A DNA stretch of 64,000 nt from Picocystis sp. L7 (taxonomy: Eukaryota; Chlorophyta; Picocystophyceae; Picocystales; Picocystaceae). The notes beneath the pieces were generated by a model. That model was not told the origin of the DNA. It was given only the letters and a program-made list of their open reading frames with translations, and made no database searches. Location of the stretch: contig QXJR01000022.1 of assembly GCA_020975725.1 (NCBI GenBank), positions 310,001 through 374,000 on the forward strand, in the 5' to 3' direction. This document shows, one piece after another, positions 50,041 to 60,108 of the stretch. Position 1 is the stretch's first letter; the number at the start of each line of letters is the position of its first letter. The position numbers and the translations under genes are program-made.

Positions 50041-50616
50041 CCCCTTCGTCCACTTTGCAGACTTTCCTTGTCTAGCCGATGGAGACGAAAGATGGCCATG
50101 AGCGGCATTGCGTCCTTTGCATCCTAATGGAGGAGGCAGGACCTTGTCATGGTTGCGACCCCAACATGTCCGAACTTCGTCCCAGGGTCAAAAGGGGACA
50201 AAGAACACCACCTGGGGGACACAGGGGCGGACGAGGACAGGCAAGAATGCAGGGGAGGGTGCTGGATCTCCGGTCAACGGGTGGAAGGAATGGTAGGAAA
50301 CAGATGGAAGAAGACCGGCAGTCTTCCACACGGTCGGTCGGTTGTGAATGCGAGGGGTGAAACATCCTGTCCGGTGTACTGAAGCGAGGAGAGAAAGCGC
50401 AACAATGCAGGAGCTACAGCGTTTCGCAAACGAATGTGTCTTGCTTAAACTCATAGATATGCCAATCGGTAAAAAGGGCAGGCCAAAGTGTTCAAGCAGG
50501 TGAACAGAAACCTGCTGGTTGCCTCAGTATCTACTGTGTATCTTGTTTGTAAACTAAAGGTGCCTAGAACGCCTATGAGGTACAGTGCAATGGTCAAGGT
50601 GTGGACCATATTCTGG
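50041..50616. other. Spacer upstream of the LRR coiled-coil gene
   Basis: Promoter of the LRR coiled-coil gene and 3' end of the type II NADH dehydrogenase gene, same strand. No gene or repeat recognised. Confidence 0.35.
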
Positions 50617-52392
50617 CTAGCGAAGTTCGCTGATGTCTCTTCCAAATACCCAAGTTCTCAGCCAGCAAATGGATACCAGCATAGTGTTTCGCACAGAGAA
50701 CTGTGAAAGGGTCTCGAAGCCTTTCCAGACGTAGCCAGCGAAGACCCCTTTCAGAATGATTGCGCCAGGAAATTCCATCACCGCTGCTTCGTTCCCCACA
50801 TATGCAAGGCTACCGCGATGTTTGTAAGAAAAGGACTGCTTCTGACGTCCTTGCTCAATGGTGGATGCATCATCACCATTCACATTGAAGAAATCGGCTA
50901 GAAACTCCCCTTGTTGCTTTGCAACTTGAGCTGTCGCAGGAAGTGCTCGAAGTCCTGCATCAATCAAGTTTAGAAGAGCTTTGAACTGTTCGAAATCAAG
51001 ACCACTTATGCTGGCGGCATCGTCCATGCCAAGCATTCTCAGATTCTTATCCAATTTCCTGGCAGCTTCCTCCAGATGCGTGAACTCTTGCGAGGCATCA
51101 ATCAAGAGCTTATACAATTGGGGTCTCTTCAATCGACCATCCTCCCCGCCTGCTGCCTTGAGGAACATCCGCTCCGCAAACGCAATCGATTTTGGCCGCA
51201 CTATGGTTGCACAATCCCCAAAGGCAAACATGCTGCCATTGCTGCCAGCAACACAGAGCGACTTGTCGACAGTCAAGCTGCGCACGTTCTGTTGCTCACC
51301 CTCCGGGAGGCCTGCCATGATTTTGTTGCAGAAGGGGTTCAGCTTAATGCCTGCATGATAGCCAGGGCAACCGTGTTAGCGGCGATTCGAGCAGACGACG
51401 CAAACGTGCTCGGGCACGAGCGACAGCTTACCTGTGCACCATACGCAGATACCAAAGGATATTTCCCTCTCTTCGTTCGTAAGTTTGTCTGCCACAACAA
51501 TGCTGCCTCGGTTCACCTGGACCACACGAGAGTTGAGTATGGTTTTTATTCCATTCCTCTGGAACCTTTGGGTGGCATACTCGGCCAGCCTTCGATCGTA
51601 CGTGCTGAGTATGTGATCTTGCAGCTCCACGATCTGCACACTGGCACACCTTGCGAGGGCTGGAGGAAATGTTTTCGCGATGTCCTTTTGGATCAGGTCG
51701 TCCAATTCTGCCGCCAACTCCACCCCGGAGGGTCCTCCTCCCACGATCACAAACGTGAGCACTTCTCGGATCCTCTTCTCGCTTGTTCCGGGCAGCGCTG
51801 CCCTTTCGAACCTCCGGTTGACCGTTCTCCTCAGATTGTTCGCATCGAGCATTTCTTTGAGGAAGAGGCAGTTTTCTTCCACCCCGGGCACGTTGAAGGT
51901 ATTCGGCACGGCTCCGACTCCCACCACGAGGAAGTCGTACTTCATCCGGAACCGGTAGGGTTGGGTGACTCCAGCTGCGACGCACGAGATGACTTTGTCA
52001 TCGACATCCACGTCCACACATTCGGCGTTGTAGAACTGGAATCCTTTGCCGTTGAGCTTGGCACGCACCGGTTCCACGATGGCACGCGATTCCACGGCTC
52101 CCGTGGCGGCGCTCGGCAGCAGTGGCGTGTACAGGAAGTAGTTCCTGGGCGACACGAGCACCACTTCGACGTCCTCTCGCGGTTGGAGGCGGCTGAGGAA
52201 CGTCATCGACGCCCAACCGGTGCCGAGGACGGCGATGCGGTGCTTCACGCCGGCGGGACGTTCGAACGGCGGCTTCCCACGGCTCACTTCCGGCGTGGTG
52301 GCCACGGCCTGCGTTCTGAAGGTTCCACGGTCGCGTCTTTGCGGCCTGGTGCGCATCTGCAGCGCCGCCATCGTCGTCGACGCCATCGCCAT
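50617..52392 (-). CDS. NDH2: Type II NAD(P)H dehydrogenase
   Basis: Rotenone-insensitive, non-proton-pumping NAD(P)H:quinone oxidoreductase of mitochondria or plastids. Exon 1 (51432..52392) starts MAMASTTMAALQMRTRPQRRDRG (targeting peptide) and includes the FAD fold HRIAVLGTGWASMTFL, VVLVSPRNYFLYTPLLPSAATG and the NAD(P)H fold TFVIVGGGPSGVELAAEL. An 81 bp phase-1 intron (51351..51431, gtaagctg...atgcag) interrupts CVWCTG/IKLNPF. Exon 2 (50617..51350) has LTVDKSLCV...SMFAFGDCA, then an EF-hand-less insert and a C-terminal membrane-associating helix. 564 residues. In the NADH site the second strand ends QIVELQDHIL: the Glu is typical of NADH preference (inferred). Confidence 0.94.
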
Positions 52393-52974
52393 CGCGACGT
52401 GTGGCTCCCAAGCGTCGGTCCCCGCGCCGCCTCCACCGATCGAGATCTTCCCGGATTGGATCGAGATCTCTGGGAAAGATATCGATGGAGTTGGCGGTGC
52501 CGGGTCATCCGTCACAACCGCTTCACAACGGTGCGGACCGCGACCTGGGGCTCCTGCGTCGTGGACCAATCGGAGGCTGCCAACTGGCAAAACCCTTTTC
52601 GTCCGGCCCGTGGGAACGGTCGATCCGAGGGGGGGGTTCGATCACGTGCACGCCCCCCGGATCTCCCCCCCCCTCTCTCGCCCCCCTCCCCCGTACGTCG
52701 GACGTCTTTTCCGTACGCGTACGCCAACGGTGCCGGATGTGGGGGACGGTTTCCTCGTCCTCCTCACTTCCCCCCTCGTCTTCCCTTCCGGGCCTTCCCG
52801 AAGGGATGGTTTTGAGGGAAAGATCGGATCCCCTCCACCTGGCCTGGAGTTTACGAAGGTGTTCACGATCACGTGCACTTGTGGTGCGGCTGAGGCTCCA
52901 TTCCATCGCACCATCGCCGCTCCCATCGCGTTCGCTCCTCCGCTGGACGCACCACGAGCCCGGACCTGGACAGG
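52393..52974. promoter_or_regulatory. Divergent promoter between NDH2 and MFS genes
   Basis: 582 bp head-to-head spacer. ATCGAGATCTTC (52439), ATCGAGATCTCTGG (52460) and ATATCGATGG (52479) lie 45-100 bp upstream of the NDH2 ATG. GGGGGGTTCGATCACGTG is near 52630. These repeat the elements seen in other promoters of the window. Function inferred. Confidence 0.45.
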
Positions 52975-54609
52975 ATGGAAGCGAACGGGAGGGAAGAAGA
53001 GGACGAGGAGGATCCCGTGATGCGTCCCTTCCACCGAGAGAGGCGGAGGAGCGTGGAAGACACGCGAGATCGAAGGACCGTGAAGGAAAAAGCAACCGCC
53101 GTCCTGTCCATCGCCATCGTGTTCTACCTCGTGCTGCTGGGAGACGGGAACCGAGGACTGGTGCTGCCGACGCTCAACCGCTACATCTACAAGCTGGGTG
53201 GAACCTCCTTGGAACTGGGCATGGCCAACTCCGGGTTCTCGCTCGGTAGGATGCTCGTCGCACCGCTCTACGGGTACTGGATGGACAGCACCTCGCCTGG
53301 TGCCGTCTTCCTCTTCAGCTCCTGCGTCTGCTTCCTCTGCAACATCATGTACACCGCTGCAGGGAAGTTCTCCGACGGATTGACGGTGGTCGTTGTCAGC
53401 AGAACCGTGCTGGGAGTGGGAGCCTCCGTCCTCGGGATTGGTCGAGCGTATGTGTCCAAAGTCACCAACAAGTCGCAAAGGACGGCCTACTTCAGCTTCC
53501 TCAGCGCCATCCAATATGCAGGATTCACGCTGTTCAGCGGAATATCCCTTTTCAAAGACGCGGGATTCACTGTCTTTGGCATGAAGATCACCATGGATAC
53601 ACTGCCGGGATTGGTGCTCACCTTGCTGTATGCCATTGGAATCGGTTCGCTGCTTCTGCTGGCAAACGATCTTTTCAAGAGCACAGAAGAGCTCTCTCCT
53701 CCCGTGGAAGAGGTAGAAGAAGGAAATGAACTGCAGGAACCTTTGCTGTCATCGGTCGCCAACGCCGAGTTGGTTCCCGAAGTGGACCAGCCAACGCGCA
53801 GGGTTCAGTTTTCGGAAACTATTTCCAACGTGCCTGAGACCAATGGCAGCGATTCAAATGGAGTGTCAGACGCAGAGGCAACCGATGGCATGTCTCGCAG
53901 CTCTTCGCAGCAGAGCTTGTCAGGAGCAGGGGAGAAGGTCACCTGGCTAGCTTACGTTTTCATATTGCTAAACTTCAGCGTGCGTCTGGTACTGGCGGTG
54001 CTGGAGACCCTTGGTCCCTATGTGCTTCTTTACCTGTTGAAGCGCGCCGGACAGGTTTCGGTCCCGGATGCTCTATTTCACTGCTCCTTGTTTTTCGTCA
54101 CCGTGGGGGTCACTGGGTTGTTTGTTTTCGCCATCGTCTGGGCATTGTCGTCCTGTGCACAGGATCGCCACATGCTGGCAGCTGGTCTGATCTTGATGTG
54201 CATTGGCACGGGATTCCTCATTGATCCGCACGATAAAGAGGTTGGGAAGGAAATATCGTTAGCAAGGTTTGCGTTTGGCTTCACGATGGCCTGGGCAGTC
54301 GGGTATCCGGTGACTCAGACTGTGGTGGTTTCAGCACTCTCGAAGGTTTTAGACAAGAAGAGGCAAGGACTCTGGATGGGTCATTTGGCGGCAGCAGGAT
54401 CGGCAGGAAGGATTGTAGGGCCTATATTCGCAGGATGGATCTACCAGGCAATGGACTCCAACACGGCGTTCCTCCCTTTCACACTCACCTTTTCGGTGAC
54501 ATCGTTGGCAACCATCCTGGTGTTCTTCTTCTGGAAGGAGCTTGCGGACAACCCCCGTGTGATTCCTTCACTGGCATCATACTCGAACTTGGTATCCGTG
54601 CCCAAATAA
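52975..54609 (+). CDS. Major facilitator superfamily transporter (MFSD8/CLN7-like)
   Basis: 544 residues, about twelve membrane helices in two halves with a central acidic, Ser-rich loop (about 235-320, containing ELQEPLLSS, a dileucine-type endomembrane sorting signal). First half: LVLLGDGNRGLVLPTLNRYI, GFSLGRMLVAPLYGYWMD (MFS motif A position), VVVSRTVLGVGASVLGIGRAYVS. Second half: FGFTMAWAVGYPVTQTVVVSALSKVLDKKRQGLWMGHLAAAGSAGRIVGPIFAGWIY. The layout resembles SPX-less MFSD8/CLN7 lysosomal proteins and their algal relatives. The substrate is unknown. Intronless. Only 40 bp separate its stop from the MFAP1 stop. Confidence 0.88.
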   Translation: MEANGREEEDEEDPVMRPFHRERRRSVEDTRDRRTVKEKATAVLSIAIVFYLVLLGDGNRGLVLPTLNRYIYKLGGTSLELGMANSGFSLGRMLVAPLYGYWMDSTSPGAVFLFSSCVCFLCNIMYTAAGKFSDGLTVVVVSRTVLGVGASVLGIGRAYVSKVTNKSQRTAYFSFLSAIQYAGFTLFSGISLFKDAGFTVFGMKITMDTLPGLVLTLLYAIGIGSLLLLANDLFKSTEELSPPVEEVEEGNELQEPLLSSVANAELVPEVDQPTRRVQFSETISNVPETNGSDSNGVSDAEATDGMSRSSSQQSLSGAGEKVTWLAYVFILLNFSVRLVLAVLETLGPYVLLYLLKRAGQVSVPDALFHCSLFFVTVGVTGLFVFAIVWALSSCAQDRHMLAAGLILMCIGTGFLIDPHDKEVGKEISLARFAFGFTMAWAVGYPVTQTVVVSALSKVLDKKRQGLWMGHLAAAGSAGRIVGPIFAGWIYQAMDSNTAFLPFTLTFSVTSLATILVFFFWKELADNPRVIPSLASYSNLVSVPK

Positions 54610-54649
54610 TCCAACTTTATTCACAGGGTTGTGATGGGAGGTCAGGCGA

Positions 54650-55746
54650 TCACTTGCGCCGCTTGGACGGTTTTTCGAAAGAATCCTTCATGCCTCCCAT
54701 TCGTTTCACAGTGTTACGTACGAGCTTTTTATCTAGTTGTTTCTTCAGATCCCGATCTGTGGTATCTTCCTCCACCAAATGGGTGTATTTGCTGAGGCCG
54801 GACCTCCCAAACTTGTCCCCCCTGACTTGCATGACCTTCGGCATCTTGGACTTGTCAAACAGGTCTCCTCCCGTGGGTGCGCTGAAGTCCCTTTCGTACA
54901 CCTCGCGATCCACGGAAGGAGCTGCGTAGTCGTCCTTTTCTTCTTGAAAAAAGGCTCCTTTGTGCCAGTACTTTTGCATGAACTTGATCTTAGACTTTTC
55001 CTTCCTGGTGCTCGTTCCCTCCTCGGGCACTTGGGCCTCTTCTTCTTCTCCCCACTTCTCCCTCATCCTGAGTTTATGATCTCTCAAGAGCCTCGCGATC
55101 TCTCTCTCTTTCCACTTCTCGTACTCTTGCGTGTCCCCTTCCTCGATGTCGGTGTCTACGTCTTGTGCATCTCCGTTGTTTCTCGCCTCCTCGCGCAAGC
55201 GCTTCTCTTCCTGCAGCTGGAGGGCCACCAATTCTTGGGTTTCTTTGCGTCTCTGTTCCGCTTCCTTGCGTTTTCGAACCTCCCACGACTCCTCGTCCAT
55301 CTCTTCTTCTTCCTTGGCCTTTCTCTTGTCCTTGGGCACGAACACGGGACGCAAACGCAGAGCTTCGTTCTCCTGTTCATCCGACGAATCGGTCTCGTAT
55401 TCCGAGGACCCTTCCTCTTCTCCGTCGGTGGAGCTGCTTTCGCCGCCTTTCGCGTCCTCCTTCGATCTGTTCGGCATCGAAACGTTCCCCGTCAGCTTCC
55501 ATGTCCTCCTGCATCGTCGCATGCGACGCTTGATCGAGCACGAGCTGCGACGCGTCCATGCACGTACTCGTGAGGATCCGGTCGGACCTGGGCCTGGGCG
55601 CGTCGCAGGACCACCGCAGGTGCGGCTGCGGTGCGTTCAGGAGTTCCTCCTGCTTCTTCCTCGTCCTGTATCGCCTCCTTTTCGTCCTGAAGCCACGTAG
55701 GCGCGCGACCAGGCCAGTATCGACGCGCCGACGCACGTCCTTCCAT
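54650..55746 (-). CDS. MFAP1: MFAP1 spliceosomal protein (split gene)
   Basis: Component of the spliceosomal B complex that binds Prp38. The main exon (54650 to about 55.5 kb) includes SSEYETDSSDEQENEALRLRPVFVPK, EEYEKWK-like QEYEKWKEREIARLLRD, IKFMQKYWHKGAFFQEE, YERDFSAPTGGDLFDKSKMPKVMQVRG and FGRSGLSKYTHLVEEDTTDRD, all MFAP1 landmarks. The N-terminus lies in another frame: ATG at 55746 opens MEGRASARRYWPGRAPTWLQDEKEA, matching plant MFAP1 (KVKRYWPGKAPEW). At least one intron of roughly 60-130 bp must lie around 55.48-55.60 kb. Candidate splice pairs exist but I could not choose one. Shorter than animal MFAP1. Confidence 0.9.
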
Positions 55747-57499
55747 CCTTTCGAAAGGAAGGCGATTGGAAGGCGGATCCGGTTTCGACCGGGACGGTCC
55801 CACCGATCGAACCCGTGAGGTTCTCGATCGAACCTTCCCGATCGGGAGGGCGATTTCGTAGGGAAACCTCCATCCCACCCTTCCGGCCGAGAAGAAACTC
55901 CCCTTGGGGGGGGGTGGGGGATGGGTTCTCGGCTTTTCGTCACCCCGGTTTCACCCGATTGGTCCCGAAAATCACCCCGAAAGGGTGACGAAAAGGAGGG
56001 ATGGGAAATTCCCGACCGGGGTTCCCCCACTCAAACCCACTCGGGTGGGCACGGGATGAGAAATTCCGTCCTTTTCGTCACCCCGACAGGGTGACGATTC
56101 TTCAAGCGAAAGAACTTGGACCCATCCCTAGGCTTTCCAACTATGGTGGGGCGCGTTGGATCGGAGGCACTTCCACACCAACCTAGGCACGGGTCATGCG
56201 GAAAGGGGCAAGTCGATGCTACCGACATGGCTGATCTCAATCGATTGTGGAATGTGCGTTGGAGGTATCGAATGTGTACCTTGTGGCGCTAGTCCATTGG
56301 AAGCATGTCCTCATGGCCGATGAAGTAAAGGGGCCTCAAAGCCGACAAACACTATGATACAAGGCATTCTTCGGGGTCCCTTGTCACAAGTTTGCCCGTT
56401 GCCTTGGCATTGCCGCTAGCTAGTGTGCCCTTCAAACCAAAAATAGCAACCGGGGCGAATAAAAAGCAACACTTTTGCCACCTCAAGCATACGAGACGCA
56501 CCAGAAAAGACTACAATCCATGCATCCCACCGTTCTTTTCCCGTAAGCAATAACACTATATTGAAGTTCGAGGAGAGGGTTTGCTAGTAGACCACGATGT
56601 CCTACAATTTGCACTCACGAGGACCATCTCTGTGATTTTGCTATTCAAACCCCTTTCACTTCAACAAGTAGAAGTCAGACCGAGTGAAGCGTTTTCCTGG
56701 CGTCCCAAGCGCAACAAACGTAATGTACTGGCAACCAGAAGCTCTCCACATACGAAATGAAGGCGTACTAGAATTAGATTGAGCACCTTTGGCGATGCTT
56801 GCAGTAGCACTTTAATTTTACAATTCGCAACTAAAAGGGCTCTTGCCAACTCTCCTCCAATGATGACCATTCGGCTCGTCGACAAAAAAGTCATTGCATT
56901 GATTGTCCGAAGTTAGACTTTCCTTCTTCACACCCCCCCCCTAAAAATTCTTTCCCTCGATCCGTGACCTCTCACAAGTAGTGAGTGAAGGTGTTCGTAG
57001 TCTTTCCTTGGTAGTGCGTTGCACTTAAAGGCAAGTTCAGCATTCTTGCCCGCTCTTGCATCCAAGACTTTGTGGCATGATGCTCCATTTAATGGTATGG
57101 ATGGTGTTTCTTGGATGACTACCTATCCCAAGGCACATCCAATATGCTTTGGTGCATGTTTCATACATGCCTCATCCTGTCTTTCGCTACGTTCTTACCA
57201 TCGGGTTTGGTGTTCGCCATTGTCTTTTGCAAGTCCAAGGTCCCTTGGGTCCGGAATTCTCGCCGAATCCCTCCACGTTTTTTCAAGGACAGGACGCCCT
57301 TTCGAAACAGAAATCCCTTCCCAACGCGTACCCGATGAAACACCCCTTCGATTGGGGAGACGACCGGGGTTATACCCAGGGATCGGAGAGGGATTTCCCC
57401 GGGGTGATTCTGGGGTGACGAAATTCCGTGAAGAGGGGATCCCTCTCGTTCGGGGTTAACTTCGGGTGAAGCAAGGAAGGTTGGAAGCATCCTCGTCGG
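55747..57499. other. Gene-poor spacer with inverted repeats
   Basis: About 1.75 kb divergent spacer between MFAP1 and pantothenate synthetase. The left 350 bp hold CGATCGAACC words (about 55800-55830), GAGAAGAAACTCCCC (55890) and TTTTCGTCACCC inverted repeats (described separately). The middle (56200-57100) is AT-richer and featureless. The right end has GGGGTGACGAAATTCC (57414) and CGGGGTTAACTTCGGG (57451). No protein recognised. Confidence 0.5.
55934..56096. repeat. Inverted repeats of TTTTCGTCACCC
   Basis: Arms TTTTCGTCACCC at 55934..55945 and GGGTGACGAAAA at 55983..55994 are perfect 12 bp inverts. A second pair CGTCACCC / GGGTGACG sits at about 56076..56095 around a 5 bp spacer. The same half-site recurs at 57414 just upstream of PanC. 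Seen directly. Meaning unknown. Confidence 0.8.
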
Positions 57500-58393
57500 A
57501 TGGAGGCGGCGGACATGGCGCACGGAATGGCGGTTTTGGAGAGCGAAGGAGCGATGCGCGCGTGGGTCAGGAAGCAGAAGGATTCGGGAAAAACGGTGGG
57601 ATTCGTGCCCACGATGGGATACCTCCACGAAGGGCACCTGCGACTCGTGGACGAAGCCAAACAACACGCCGACGTCGTGGTGGCCTCCATCTACGTCAAT
57701 CCCACGCAATTCGCACCCGGAGAGGACTTCGACGTGTATCCCAGGGACGTGGAAGGAGACAGGAAGAAGTTGGAAGCAAGGCACACCGATTGCATCTTCT
57801 CTCCACGCACGCTCTATGCAGAAGGACAAGGTAGACCGGGAGAAGGCGAAACGTCCCTGCTGGCACGAAGGTCGCTGTCCAAGCAGCTCTGCGGCAAGAG
57901 CAGGCCACACTTCTTCGGAGGTGTGTGCACGGTGTTGGCCAAGCTGTTTCACATCGTGACCCCGGACGTTGCTGTTTTCGGCAAGAAGGATTACCAACAA
58001 TGGAGGGTCATACAGGCCATGGTGGAGGACCTGCACTTTGACATCCAAGTGATCGGTGCACCGCTCGTACGCGACGAAGACGGACTTGCACTCAGCAGCA
58101 GGAACGCAAGGTTGAGCTTCAGCCAGCGCAGCGCGGCATTGGCCATCCCACAGTCGCTGTTTGCTGCAAAGGAAAGCGTCGTCAGAGGGGAGAAGGACGC
58201 GAAGGCGATCGTGTCCGCTGTGCAAGAGGCCATCCAGCACAACGGCGGACAAGTGGATTACATCGAAGTCGTGGATGCGACGTCTCTCGAACCGGTCCAA
58301 GAGGTGGGCGCCTCCCCCGCCCTGATTGCGGTGGCAGCGCAATTCGGGGACGTGCGCTTGATTGACAACTTGGAGCTTCCTCCTGGGAACTGA
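57500..58393 (+). CDS. PANC: Pantothenate synthetase (pantoate-beta-alanine ligase)
   Basis: Condenses pantoate and beta-alanine with ATP, the last step of vitamin B5 synthesis. 297 residues. Motifs in order: VGFVPTMGYLHEGHLRLV (HIGH-like nucleotide site, 34-51), SIYVNPTQFAPGEDFDVYPRD, RPHFFGGVCTVLAKLFHIVTPDVAVFGKKDYQQW (KKDYQQ), LVRDEDGLALSSRNARLS, and IEVVDATSLEPV...AVAAQFGDVRLIDNL. The length matches bacterial and plant enzymes. No transit peptide, so a cytosolic location is likely as in plants. The ATG at 57500 precedes MAHGM (57515), an alternative. Intronless. Confidence 0.97.
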   Translation: MEAADMAHGMAVLESEGAMRAWVRKQKDSGKTVGFVPTMGYLHEGHLRLVDEAKQHADVVVASIYVNPTQFAPGEDFDVYPRDVEGDRKKLEARHTDCIFSPRTLYAEGQGRPGEGETSLLARRSLSKQLCGKSRPHFFGGVCTVLAKLFHIVTPDVAVFGKKDYQQWRVIQAMVEDLHFDIQVIGAPLVRDEDGLALSSRNARLSFSQRSAALAIPQSLFAAKESVVRGEKDAKAIVSAVQEAIQHNGGQVDYIEVVDATSLEPVQEVGASPALIAVAAQFGDVRLIDNLELPPGN

Positions 58394-58649
58394 GGCCTTC
58401 CCCTGTGCATTCGTCGGCTCCGGCTTTGCATCCTCGTGGAGCACCGTTCGCTCGGTTTGGATGGACGCACGAATCATCACACGAAACACGTTGGGTTCCC
58501 CATGAAACGGTGGTTGGGTCTCTCCACCACCGTTCCTGTGCATCGGATTCTGGACACACGTCGACGAGACGGAAACGGCCGACAACCACGCGCGGATCCG
58601 AGCGAGCGCGCATCCCAGAGCACAGCGAACCGGTCGGCGCGGCCGTTCG
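58394..58649. other. Spacer between PanC and cupin gene
   Basis: About 256 bp carrying the PanC 3' end and the cupin promoter, same strand. Nothing else recognised. Confidence 0.35.
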
Positions 58650-59183
58650 ATGGCGGAACCGTTTCGCATCGTTCGCATCGTGTCGGACGAACGCGGCGAG
58701 ACGCACTTTTCCGACATGGTGCGCCCACGCGTGTGCGCTCCGACGCCGTGGTTCTGCTTCCTTCGACGTTGCAGCAAGGACGATTTCGCGTGCTTGGATG
58801 CGTTTCTACTCCTTCGAATTCCGGAGGATCGCAGGGTCTCTCTTGGGCGAGCATGACGTTCGCTGACCGCAGATCCATGACATCTGCAGGAGATCCCACT
58901 GGAAGCCAAAGGCGCCATCGGTTTGCTTTCGGATCCGTTCCCGACCAAAGGACGCCTGCTGTTCCGCCAAACGCCTGCAGACTACGACTTCGCGTGGCAC
59001 AACGCACCCGAGAGACAGCTGATCGTGTGCCTGGACGCCGACGTGGAAGTGACGGTCAGCGACGGCGAACGTCGCGTGATTCGTGCGGGAGAGGTCTTCT
59101 CCGCCGAGGACGTGGTGGGACGCGGTCACGTCTCCCGTGCAGTGGATGGGAAGGCCAGGCGCAGCCTGTTCATCCCGTATTGA
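58650..59183 (+). CDS. Small cupin-fold protein
   Basis: Exon 1 (58650..58718) encodes MAEPFRIVRIVSDERGETHFSDM. A 171 bp phase-0 intron (58719..58889, gtgcgccc...tctgcag) follows. Exon 2 (58890..59183) begins EIPLEAKGAIGLLSDPFP. The spliced 120-residue protein is a single-domain cupin: RLLFRQTPADYDFAWHNAPERQLIVCLDADVEVTVSDGE, then IRAGEVFSAEDVVGRGHVSRAVDGKARRSLFI. The GRGH histidine fits a metal ligand, but the second His motif (WHNAPERQ) lacks the full HxH pattern. Family members of this shape occur in bacteria and algae without known function. Confidence 0.85.
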
Positions 59184-60108
59184 ATCCTTCCATGTCCACA
59201 CCTTCCTCCACCGTGTGAAGAAGCACGTGGGAGGCTCTCAATCCCATTCTGCGACGCGAACGCACGTCCATTCAGGCGCGCAAACGCACCGTTCGACGGG
59301 GAACGCGTGGTCGAACCGACGTCCGCACGTGTGCGTGTGCGGGTGTCTTCTGGCGGCGGCGGAGGCGAGGATGGACGATGCAGGTGCACGGGTGCTGCGA
59401 GTTGCGCACGTGTTGCATCCGCGGAGGAACGGCTTCGTGTCCAAGAGGATGGGCAAGTCGCGCCGTGCGACCACCTCTTGCCCCTCCTCGCCTGCGATGG
59501 ACCTCCTCGCACGCGTGTTCGTGGGTCGAATCCCTCACTGCAAGACATCGTTGTGGAAGCCACGCGCTTGTTCGATGCATGGATGCAAGGAGCTGCACAT
59601 GGACACGTTGCGGTCACGCACGCCGGTCCGTTCTCGTCCTCGTGTGCCTCTGGCGCGATGGGCGATGGGGATCCGTCCATGGACGCACGTCCACGTGCGG
59701 GTCAGGTCCGATCCTCCTTCCGTTCGCACCTGCTTGGCACGCCATCGTCCATGTCGCGCATCGTCCGCCTTGCAAAGTGGCATGACAACGACGGACGTCG
59801 ACGTCCAACCTCGACTCGTCTCCTCCTTTCTCCTCTCCTCGAGAGAAGAAACTCCCACTCCTCCCTCTCCTCCCTCTCCCTCCCTCGAGAGAAGGAACTC
59901 CCTCTCCTCCCTCTCCCTCCCACTCCTCCCTCTCCCTCCCTCGAGAGAAGAAACTCCCACTCTTCCCTCTCCTCCCACTCCTCCCTCTCCCTCTCCTCGA
60001 GAGAAGGAACTCCCGCTCCTCCCACTCCTCCCTGGGTCGAGAGAAGAAACTCCCTGGTGCCTGAGAGGGGGGGGGGGAACAGGTGGGTGAATCTGGCGGG
60101 AAGGCCGC
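59184..60108. other. Spacer with minisatellite upstream of the 60 kb gene
   Basis: About 925 bp. The last quarter is a pyrimidine-rich tandem array (separate entry) and a run of G at 60067-60076. The rest is GC-rich without a recognised gene. Confidence 0.4.
59839..60054 (+). repeat. Minisatellite with TCGAGAGAAGAAACTCCC core
   Basis: Five copies of TCGAGAGAAG[AG]AACTCCC begin at about 59839, 59885, 59941, 59997 and 60037, separated by CTCCCTCTCC-type filler (unit 40-56 bp). It ends about 55 bp before the next gene's ATG. A single related copy (GAGAAGAAACTCCCC) lies at 55890, upstream of MFAP1. Seen directly. Confidence 0.85.

Noticed and set aside
57161-58948. 595-codon frame on the minus strand opposite PanC
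   Set aside because: It is antisense to a securely identified gene. The translation has no family similarity and arises from codon bias.
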